Assembly: GCA_947589195.1 (NCBI GenBank) | Contig: CANPZX010000010.1 | Location: 1 to 33,705 of the forward strand | From: an uncultured Bacilli bacterium | Lineage (GTDB): Bacteria; Bacillota_I; Bacilli_A; RF39; UBA660 | Length of the DNA stretch: 33,705 nt | Direction: 5' to 3' | Made by a program: the position numbers and the translations under genes | Notes under the pieces: model-generated | Told to the model about the DNA's origin: nothing | The model's input: the letters and a program-made list of their open reading frames with translations, nothing else | Database searches by the model: none | In this document: positions 1 to 8,335 of the stretch, piece after piece | Layout: each line of letters starts with the position of its first letter | How positions within the stretch are numbered: the stretch's first letter is position 1

Positions 1-87
1 ATTCCCAATTTTATATCATTTTTATCATCAATGTGGAATTAATTAATTTTTTATTGTTTAGGCTGTAAATAGTAACAATTATCTCAA

Positions 88-299
88 AACAAAAAGTTAC
101 AGTTCAGTCAAGGAATTAAAAAATATAAATAAACCATTGTAATTAAAGGGAATAATAGATGTTTAAAAAAAAGTATCAAACTCTCTTTTTAGGGCAAAAA
201 TTATAAATATTCATTGATTTTTGCTTAAAAAACATTATTTTTATACTAAAAATGACCATTAATCCCTGTATTTATCTGACTGAACTGTAACAACAAAAA
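88..299. mobile_element. MITE-like element, 196 bp, with 15-bp terminal inverted repeats and 8-bp flanking direct repeats
   Basis: GTTACAGTTCAGTCA (96-110) and its exact reverse complement TGACTGAACTGTAAC (277-291); AACAAAAA directly flanks both sides (88-95 and 292-299). No ORF inside. Confidence 0.6.
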
Positions 300-330
300 A
301 GCAAGGTCTTTTTTTAAATACCTTACCCTT
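299..330 (-). terminator. Probable intrinsic terminator downstream of mutM
   Basis: Minus strand reads GTAAGGT...ACCTTGC followed by a T-run, just after the mutM stop. Confidence 0.5.
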
Positions 331-331
331 A

Positions 332-1150
332 TTATTTTTGACAATGAGGGCAATAATAAGTACTCCGACCATTTACTTTTTCATTTTTAATTAAAGTATG
401 ACAAATCTTACATTCTTCATTTTCCCGTTTATGTACCATTAATTCTTGTTGAAATTTACCCGTTACCCCTAAACTAGAAGTATAACTTTTAATCGTTGTA
501 CCTCCAAGTTCTATTGCTCTTTTAATTATATTCTTGGCACTTATAATAATATCTTCTGCTTCCTTTTTAGTTATATCTTTACCTTTTTTTAACGGATTGA
601 TATGTGAAGCAAACAATACTTCATTAGCATAAATATTGCCTAAACCACTAATAATAGTTTGATCAAGTAAAATAGTTTTAATTGGTAAATTTTTATTCTT
701 TAACTTACTTAAAAGATAAGTACTAGTTAAATCTTCATCCCCTGGCTCTAAACCTTGTTTTTTAATAGCCTCGACTGTTTCTAAATCTTCCTTATTTATT
801 AAATTCATCCGGCCAAATTTTCTTGTATCATGATATCTTAAATCAGTGTTATCTTGAAAAGTAATAATAATATGTTCATGTTTTTCTATTGGTTCATCAT
901 GTTCTTTTAAAAAGTATTTACCTTCCATTCTTAAATGACTTAATAAATAATGATTTTGAAGTTCAAAAATTAACCATTTACCTTTTCTTTTAATATCAAT
1001 AAATTCATCGTTAATTAAATCTTTTTTAAAGTCTATTGGATTACTTTCTAACATTTTTTCATATAAAACTTTAACTTCTTTTATTTTTTTATGTAATATT
1101 TGTTTTTTTAAAGTTTTTCTTACGGTTTCTACTTCAGCTATCTCAGGCAT
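332..1150 (-). CDS. mutM: Formamidopyrimidine-DNA glycosylase
   Basis: N-terminal MPEIAEVETVRKTL and C-terminal zinc finger CKICHTLIKNEKVNGRSTYYCPHCQK; adjacent to polA. Confidence 0.95.
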   Translation of the reverse strand: MPEIAEVETVRKTLKKQILHKKIKEVKVLYEKMLESNPIDFKKDLINDEFIDIKRKGKWLIFELQNHYLLSHLRMEGKYFLKEHDEPIEKHEHIIITFQDNTDLRYHDTRKFGRMNLINKEDLETVEAIKKQGLEPGDEDLTSTYLLSKLKNKNLPIKTILLDQTIISGLGNIYANEVLFASHINPLKKGKDITKKEAEDIIISAKNIIKRAIELGGTTIKSYTSSLGVTGKFQQELMVHKRENEECKICHTLIKNEKVNGRSTYYCPHCQK

Positions 1151-1164
1151 TCTTATATCCTCCT

Positions 1165-3744
1165 TTATTTAGTCTCATACCAATCACTACCATAATCACT
1201 ACTTACTTTTAAAGGAACAGATAACTTAATAACATTAGTCATTTTTTCTTTTACGATATTAGTGACAACTTCTTTTTCCTCATCTCGTAAATCAAAAATT
1301 AATTCATCATGAACTTGTAAAATTAATTTACTTTGAATATTTTCCTTTTTAAATTCATCATATATTTCAATCATGGCCTTTTTAATAATGTCAGCACTTG
1401 TTCCTTGAATTGGGGTATTAAGAGCTATTCTTTCCCCTGCTTGTCTTACCATATAATTACCACTATTTAATTCTTCAATTGTTCTTTTTCGATTAAATAA
1501 AGTTCTTACACAACCATCATGATAAGCTTCTTTAACAATATTATCCATATAATTTTTAACTCCGGGATATAATTCATAATACTTATCAATAAATTTTTTG
1601 GCTTCTTTCGCACTTATTTCTAAGTTTTCGCCTAAACCAAAACCACTGATTCCATAAACGATACCAAAAATAACCGCTTTGGCAGTCGACCGCATTTTTT
1701 TGGAAACCGCTTCTTCTGGTACACCATAAATATCACTTGCTACTTTGGTATGAATATCAGCATCATTATTAAAAGCCTTAATTAATTCTTCACTTCCACT
1801 TATGTGAGCTAAAATGCGGAGTTCGATTTGAGAATAATCAGCACTTAAAAAACAATCATTCGTCGGTAAGAAAGCTTTTCTAATTTTTCTTCCCCCTTCA
1901 TCCCGCACTGGAATATTTTGAAGATTTGGTTCTACTGAAGAAAGTCTTCCAGTTCTTGTTAAATTTTGTTTAAAAATGGTATGAATTTTCCCATCTTCCA
2001 AAATATAATTTTCTAAACCTTCTAAATAAGTTGAATAAATCTTAGTTAGATTACGATATTCTAAAATTTTCTCAATAATCGGATGACTTCCTAATAATTT
2101 ATGCATAACTTTAACATCTGTTTTATATCCTTTTTGGGTTTTAACTCCTCCTGGTAAACCTAATTTTAAGAATAAGATTTCGCCTAGTTGTTTCGTACTC
2201 GCAATATTAAATTCTTCTCCAGCTAAATTATATATTTCATTAGATATCGCATCAATTTTAACTTTAATTTCTTCTTTCATATTATCTAATATTTTACTAT
2301 CGACTTTAACTCCAGTAAGTTCCATACTAGCTAATACTTTAACTAAAGGCATTTCAATTTCTTCATATAACTTAAACATTTCTTCTCTTTTAAGTTCCGT
2401 AATAAAACGTTCATGAGTATCATAAATAAACTTACTTTTTAAACATATTTCTTTTTTTACTTCTTCTAAATCAAAATTTCCTTTTAAAATATAGTCTTCA
2501 TATAATTCCACTTGATAACTTTCAGGCTTCATTAAATAAGCAATATCATCTTTAATAGTATAATTAAGTAAGTAAGCAGCCAACATTAAATCATATTTGG
2601 CATCTTCTAAAAATACTCCCATTTTATTTAAAACGCAAATATCTTTTTTTAAGTCAAACGTATATAAAGTTTTATTTATTATTTTAAGAAAACATTCTTT
2701 AATTAATTCTGGTTTAATATAGTAAGTATTATCTTTATCAGTAATGGCCATTCCTAGTATATGAGCTAAGTGATAATTTGAGTTATCTACTTCAATATAG
2801 AATGCTACTGTATCATTAAGAACTAAATCACTTGGATCATTTACCATTATGACATTTTCAATTGTTTTTGAAGGATTGGGTTTCGTAAATTTTTTTAATA
2901 ATGAATAAAACTCTAATTCTTCAAATAAACTATATAATTCTGGTGTTTCTTTTGGTTCATATTTTAAATCTTCTAAATCTTTAATATCTAAAGGAACTTC
3001 CTTATAAATTGTGGCTATTTCTTTACTCGTAAAAGCCATTTCTTTATCGACAAGAAGTTTTTCTTGAGCTTTACCTTTAATGTTTTCGATATTATCATAA
3101 ATACCTTCTATAGTTTTATATTGGGCAAGTAAATTAAGAGCTGTTTTTTCGCCAATACCTTTAACTCCGGGAATATTATCCGAAGTATCTCCCGCTAGAG
3201 CTTTTAAATCAATAATATTAATTGGTTCTATTTTAAATTCTTCATAAAAATTTTGCGGATTATACCTAATATAACCTTTTTGTTTTAATAATTTAATATC
3301 TATTTGGTCATTAATTAGTTGGATTAAATCCCGATCACTCGATACAATAGTTCCAATAAAATCGGGATCATCGACAACTTTTTTAGCTAATGTGCCAATT
3401 ATATCATCAGCTTCATAAGGAGCAAGTTCAAAGTATTTAATTCCCATCCCTTGAAGAATTTTTCTGGCATAAGGCATTTGCATTTTTAATTCTTCCGGAG
3501 TTTCTTTTCGTCCTTCTTTATAAAAAGCATATTTCTCCGCCCGAAAGTTTTTGCCAATATCAAAGGCTACGGCCATATACAAAGGATTTTCTTCTTCAAT
3601 TATTTTATTAATCATTGATGTAAAGCCATATAAAGCATTGGTGGGAAAACCTTTAGAGTTTTTCATCATACTTCCCGAATAAGCTGTAGCATAAAAACTC
3701 CGAAATAATAAGTTATTCCCATCAACTAAAATTATTTTTTTCAT
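1165..3744 (-). CDS. polA: DNA polymerase I
   Basis: 5'-nuclease domain (MKKIILVDGNNLLFRSFYA), pol A motifs (DYSQIELRILAHISG, QVHDELIF). Middle exonuclease-like domain appears to lack the DxE motif (VAFYIEVDN). Confidence 0.95.
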   Translation of the reverse strand: MKKIILVDGNNLLFRSFYATAYSGSMMKNSKGFPTNALYGFTSMINKIIEEENPLYMAVAFDIGKNFRAEKYAFYKEGRKETPEELKMQMPYARKILQGMGIKYFELAPYEADDIIGTLAKKVVDDPDFIGTIVSSDRDLIQLINDQIDIKLLKQKGYIRYNPQNFYEEFKIEPINIIDLKALAGDTSDNIPGVKGIGEKTALNLLAQYKTIEGIYDNIENIKGKAQEKLLVDKEMAFTSKEIATIYKEVPLDIKDLEDLKYEPKETPELYSLFEELEFYSLLKKFTKPNPSKTIENVIMVNDPSDLVLNDTVAFYIEVDNSNYHLAHILGMAITDKDNTYYIKPELIKECFLKIINKTLYTFDLKKDICVLNKMGVFLEDAKYDLMLAAYLLNYTIKDDIAYLMKPESYQVELYEDYILKGNFDLEEVKKEICLKSKFIYDTHERFITELKREEMFKLYEEIEMPLVKVLASMELTGVKVDSKILDNMKEEIKVKIDAISNEIYNLAGEEFNIASTKQLGEILFLKLGLPGGVKTQKGYKTDVKVMHKLLGSHPIIEKILEYRNLTKIYSTYLEGLENYILEDGKIHTIFKQNLTRTGRLSSVEPNLQNIPVRDEGGRKIRKAFLPTNDCFLSADYSQIELRILAHISGSEELIKAFNNDADIHTKVASDIYGVPEEAVSKKMRSTAKAVIFGIVYGISGFGLGENLEISAKEAKKFIDKYYELYPGVKNYMDNIVKEAYHDGCVRTLFNRKRTIEELNSGNYMVRQAGERIALNTPIQGTSADIIKKAMIEIYDEFKKENIQSKLILQVHDELIFDLRDEEKEVVTNIVKEKMTNVIKLSVPLKVSSDYGSDWYETK

Positions 3745-3820
3745 TTTGTACCTCCATTTTTTTAATTATAACATAAAGCCAATATTTTTCAGTTTTTTGC
3801 TAGTTATAGTGATAGAAAAT

Positions 3821-6800
3821 CTAAAATAAACTTAATTGACTTGTTTCAGGCATTCCTTCAAATATTCCCATCAACCGCATTTTTTCAATTGTTGATTGGT
3901 TTACTTTGCCCCGATTTTGGAAATCTTCGACACTATAGAATGGTTTAATATTTCTTTCTTCAATTATCTTAGCCCCGACAGCATCACCTAAGCCATCTAA
4001 ACTCATAAATGGTAAAGTTAAACTATTATCTTCTTCATTCATTACAAAGTTTTTACCTTCGCTCTTTTTAATATCAATCATTTTAAATTTGATACCCCGA
4101 GCACTAGCTTCTAAAGCAATTCTTAAAGTTTCAAGTAAGGACTCATCTTTATTAGTTGCTTCATAACCTTTGGTTTGAATTTCTAATATTTTAGCTTTGA
4201 TAGCATCATAACCTTTGACCATCGCCTCAGGATCAAAATCACTTAAACGAGTTGAAAAATAAGTACAATAATAAACTAAAGGTTTATGAACTTTATACCA
4301 CGCAATCCGAAAGGCACTGGTGACATACGCTGCAGCATGGGCTTTTGGGAACATGTATTTAATTTTTTGACAAGAGGTAATATACCAATCCGGAACATTA
4401 TATTCTTTTAAAGTTTTAACGTGTTCCGCCCAAGCCTCTGGTTCTTTACTTGCTTTACCTTTTCGCACAAATTCCATAATTTTGAAAGCTTTTAAAGCTG
4501 GTACTCCTTTATTCATTAATTCGACCATAATATCATCCCGACAACCAATTACATCTTTAAATGGACAAATATTTTTTTGAATTAATTCTTGGGCATTACC
4601 AAGCCAAACATCGGTTCCATGAGCAAGGCCAGAAATTTTAACTAGTTCCGCAAAAGTAGTTGGTTTAGCATCTTTAACAAGTTGAATCGTAAATGGAGTA
4701 CCAAATTCCGGAACACCTAAAGTACCGGTTTCACACATAATCTCTTCTTTCGTAACTCCTAAAGCTTTAGTCGAAGTAAATATCGACATCGTGTCTTTAT
4801 CATCTAAAGGTACTTCGGTTACATCATCTCCGGTTAAATCTTGAATCATTCTAAGTTGCGTTGGATCAGTATGGCCTAAAATATCTAGTTTTAAAACATC
4901 GGCATCAATGGCGTGATAATCGAAATGAGTAGTCCGCCAAACTTGAGTGGGATCTTCTGCCGGAAATTGCACCGGCGTAAAGTCATATACTTCCATATAA
5001 TCCGGAATTACGACAATTCCTCCTGGGTGTTGGCCTGTTGTTCTTTTAACTCCCGTACAACCAATCGCTAATCTTTCGACTTCAATATTCCGCATAATAA
5101 TGCCTTTTTCTTCACAATAACCTTTGACATAACCATAAGCTGTTTTCTCGGCCACAGTTCCAATAGTTCCGGCCCGGTAAACATTATCAACCCCAAATAA
5201 TACTTTGGTATATTCATGGGCACTAGCTTGGTTTAAATCGGAGAAGTTAAGATCAATATCTGGTACTTTATCCGCGTTAAAGCCTAGGAACGTAGCAAAC
5301 GGAATATCTTGGCCATCTTTAGCCATTTTAGCTCCACACTTCGGACACGTTTTATCAGGTAAATCAAAGCCGCAAGAATAAGTTGCCCCGAGTGGTTTAC
5401 CTTCATCATCTAAAAAGATGCTATGCTTGCAATTTGGACAACGATAATGCGCTGCCAAACTATTAACTTCGGTTATTCCCATCATATTAGCAACAAATGA
5501 GGAACCAACGCTACCTCGAGACCCTACTAAGAAACCTTCGTCGTTAGAATGTTTAACTAACTTTTGGGCAATTAAATAAATAACGTCATAATTAGCTCCA
5601 ATAATACCCCCTAATTTTTGGGAAGCAATTTTTTCTCGTTCTTCTTCCGTTCCTTCTTCCTCTAAATGTTTCTTGACGATTTCTACTACGGCTTCTTTTC
5701 CTTTATTAATAACCTCATGAACTAATTGAAAAGCTTCCGCTTCAGCACTTTTTTCTAGTTTACAAGCATTGATGACGGCATCACCATATAACTCCTTGGC
5801 TAATCTTTCTTCAATATTAATTGGTAAAGGTTCCCCATATAACTCCCTTGCCCTCGTATAAACAAGTTCAGTCATTGTCTCAACCGATTTTTCGATTCTG
5901 GGAGCAAAAGGTTTTGGGGTATCAATAATTACTTCAATTTCTTCACAAAGATTAGCTATCTCATTAGTATTTTTAACCACTATTTCATAAGCTTCCTCGG
6001 AATCTAGAAAATTAAAAGCTTCTAACATTTCCGCCGTCGTTCTTAAATACATATTAGGTACTTCTAAACCTTTTCTTTTTAAAGGATGTAATTTACCATT
6101 AAACTTTTGATTAATAATAATTTCCCGATAAATCTTATCATCTTTCGTTAAATTATGAACATCACCTGTAGCTACAACTGGTTTACCAGCTTCTTTAGCA
6201 ATTCTAATAATCTTTTTTAAATATTCATTAGCTTGATCTAAATTTAAAAACTTTTGGTCAGGTCCAATTAAATGACTAAATACCGCGGGCGGTTGAACTT
6301 CAATATAATCATAGAAATTCATCATGTTAACTAATTCTTCATCTTCTTTACTTCCCGCTTTGTCAAATATTTCCCCATTAATACATCCTGATCCAATTAG
6401 TAAACCTTCTCTTAATTTTTCCACATCTTTTCTAGGTATTTTCGGTTGTTCATTTTTATATAAATATTTGGTATTAGCTAAAGATATTATTTTAAATAAA
6501 TTTTTTAAACCATCCCGATTTTTAGCAATTAAAGTGGCATGAAAAGGATAAGAGAACTTAACTAAAGACTCCGTATCAATATTAGATAGTAATTCATCGG
6601 TCGTACTAATATTTTGGTCATATAAAGCTTTACACATTTTATAGAAAGCTAAACTGGTTCCTTCAGCATCATAATCCGCCCGATGGTGTTTTTCTTCATC
6701 CCATTCGATATCTAACTTTTTGGTTAAAGTTTGTAATTTATGATTAGGCCACTCGGGATGAAGCATCCTAGCAATACTCATCGTATCTAATACTGTATAA

Positions 6801-8317
6801 TCAAATTCTTTTAAATTATATTTAGTACAAGCCGCTTTCATAAATGAGATATCAAATTTAGCATTATGGGCAACCATTGGTAAATCCCCCGCCCATTCAA
6901 AGAATCTTTTGGTTACGTTTTCTTCCGTATCTTTGCCCTTGACCATATCATCAGTAATAAAAGTAAGTTCGGTAATTTTTTTCGGAATTGGACGATGGGG
7001 ATCAATTAATTCATCAAAGCGATCTAATATTTTACCATTTTGAATCTTAACTGCCCCGATTTCAATCATTTGATCTGAACCAGCATAAAAACCTGTGGTT
7101 TCAGTATCGAATACAACATAAGTATCTTCAAGTAAATTAAAGGTCCGATTATTAAAAATAATATCCACATCATCATTAACGATATTTAACTCCGCCCCAT
7201 ATAATACTTTAAAACGTTCACTTTCTTCTTTTCCTTTATTATAATCACAAACGGCATGATAAAGATCCGGGAAAGCTTGACAACAGTTGTGGTCAGTGAC
7301 AGCGATCGCTTTTTGCCCAATTTTAGTAGCATATTTAACTAAAGCTTTGGCATCAATTACACCATCCATGGCACTCATCATCGTATGGGTATGAAGTTCT
7401 ACTCTTTTAACTTCCGCATCATCCTTTAAAACTTCGTCTTTAGAAAGGATACTTTCAAATTTCCGTATTGATAATACTAAATCTTTACTAAAAGAATCAA
7501 ACTCTACTTTACCTTGAAAACGATACCAAGAGCCTACCTTTAACTCCTTTAAAGTACTTTGATATTCTTCTTTTTTCTTTTTAAATATTTTAGCCAGTAA
7601 ACTATTAGTTTTATCACTTATCTTTAACGTAATGATATTAATCGTTTCTCTTTCCATCGTATCCAACCCAAAGATATATGCTTCAACTGTAATACTTTTC
7701 ATATCCCCCATAATATTATTAATAGTTGTTATTTCTCCCGTAAAGGGTTGTTCTTCTTTTTCTTCTTTATTTTTAACTGGGGTAATAATTTCTAACTCAG
7801 CCGTTTTGGCTTTTTCAATAGAGTCTTTAACTTCTTCTTTTTTCTCTTCATTAATTACACTCGTAATTTCAAATTCTCCTAAACCAAAACTTAAAAGTTC
7901 AACTTGTAAATTCTTCGCTTCTTTTTTAACTTCATTTTCTTCTAATTTAGATGATACTTCAACCGTAATTATTTCATCTTCAATACTAATTAAAGAATCA
8001 TTTAAATTAACTAAACTAGGTCTTTTATTTGTTAATTTCTTAATCAATTCTTTAAAATAAGCCAAAATATCTTCATTAGTTATTTCTTCATATAAAAATT
8101 TAACAACACATTTCTTTTCTTTATTTATTCCAAAACTTGCACATTCTTTTAATTTTTCTACTTCAAAAAAAGGTAAAACTTCTTTATTTTTTAAATATAC
8201 TTCAAATTGATCTTTACTCGTTATAAATACAACTTTGGCTACTTGACAATTGTTATAACAATCACTATTGGGTTCATAATTAATACTCTTAAAAAAACGT
8301 TTTAATTCTTCATTCAT
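3821..8317 (-). CDS. polC: DNA polymerase III PolC-type alpha subunit
   Basis: 1498 aa; PHP HTHTMMSAMDG...VTDHN, embedded exonuclease YVVFDTETTGF, zinc-finger cysteines, PolC catalytic region (VPDIDLNFS). Confidence 0.96.
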   Translation of the reverse strand: MNEELKRFFKSINYEPNSDCYNNCQVAKVVFITSKDQFEVYLKNKEVLPFFEVEKLKECASFGINKEKKCVVKFLYEEITNEDILAYFKELIKKLTNKRPSLVNLNDSLISIEDEIITVEVSSKLEENEVKKEAKNLQVELLSFGLGEFEITSVINEEKKEEVKDSIEKAKTAELEIITPVKNKEEKEEQPFTGEITTINNIMGDMKSITVEAYIFGLDTMERETINIITLKISDKTNSLLAKIFKKKKEEYQSTLKELKVGSWYRFQGKVEFDSFSKDLVLSIRKFESILSKDEVLKDDAEVKRVELHTHTMMSAMDGVIDAKALVKYATKIGQKAIAVTDHNCCQAFPDLYHAVCDYNKGKEESERFKVLYGAELNIVNDDVDIIFNNRTFNLLEDTYVVFDTETTGFYAGSDQMIEIGAVKIQNGKILDRFDELIDPHRPIPKKITELTFITDDMVKGKDTEENVTKRFFEWAGDLPMVAHNAKFDISFMKAACTKYNLKEFDYTVLDTMSIARMLHPEWPNHKLQTLTKKLDIEWDEEKHHRADYDAEGTSLAFYKMCKALYDQNISTTDELLSNIDTESLVKFSYPFHATLIAKNRDGLKNLFKIISLANTKYLYKNEQPKIPRKDVEKLREGLLIGSGCINGEIFDKAGSKEDEELVNMMNFYDYIEVQPPAVFSHLIGPDQKFLNLDQANEYLKKIIRIAKEAGKPVVATGDVHNLTKDDKIYREIIINQKFNGKLHPLKRKGLEVPNMYLRTTAEMLEAFNFLDSEEAYEIVVKNTNEIANLCEEIEVIIDTPKPFAPRIEKSVETMTELVYTRARELYGEPLPINIEERLAKELYGDAVINACKLEKSAEAEAFQLVHEVINKGKEAVVEIVKKHLEEEGTEEEREKIASQKLGGIIGANYDVIYLIAQKLVKHSNDEGFLVGSRGSVGSSFVANMMGITEVNSLAAHYRCPNCKHSIFLDDEGKPLGATYSCGFDLPDKTCPKCGAKMAKDGQDIPFATFLGFNADKVPDIDLNFSDLNQASAHEYTKVLFGVDNVYRAGTIGTVAEKTAYGYVKGYCEEKGIIMRNIEVERLAIGCTGVKRTTGQHPGGIVVIPDYMEVYDFTPVQFPAEDPTQVWRTTHFDYHAIDADVLKLDILGHTDPTQLRMIQDLTGDDVTEVPLDDKDTMSIFTSTKALGVTKEEIMCETGTLGVPEFGTPFTIQLVKDAKPTTFAELVKISGLAHGTDVWLGNAQELIQKNICPFKDVIGCRDDIMVELMNKGVPALKAFKIMEFVRKGKASKEPEAWAEHVKTLKEYNVPDWYITSCQKIKYMFPKAHAAAYVTSAFRIAWYKVHKPLVYYCTYFSTRLSDFDPEAMVKGYDAIKAKILEIQTKGYEATNKDESLLETLRIALEASARGIKFKMIDIKKSEGKNFVMNEEDNSLTLPFMSLDGLGDAVGAKIIEERNIKPFYSVEDFQNRGKVNQSTIEKMRLMGIFEGMPETSQLSLF

Positions 8318-8335
8318 TTTCTTTAATACTCCTTA

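Noticed and set aside
1165-3744. PolA lacking 3'-5' exonuclease motif as a novelty
   Set aside because: Inactive proofreading domains are well known in Bacillus-type Pol I enzymes.
6324-6542. Plus-strand ORF of 72 aa inside polC
   Set aside because: Antisense to a strongly supported CDS, low-complexity translation, no RBS evidence.
7632-8060. Plus-strand ORF of 142 aa inside polC 5' region
   Set aside because: Shadow ORF opposite the polC N-terminal region; Ser/Ile/Leu-rich translation typical of antisense of AT-rich codons.
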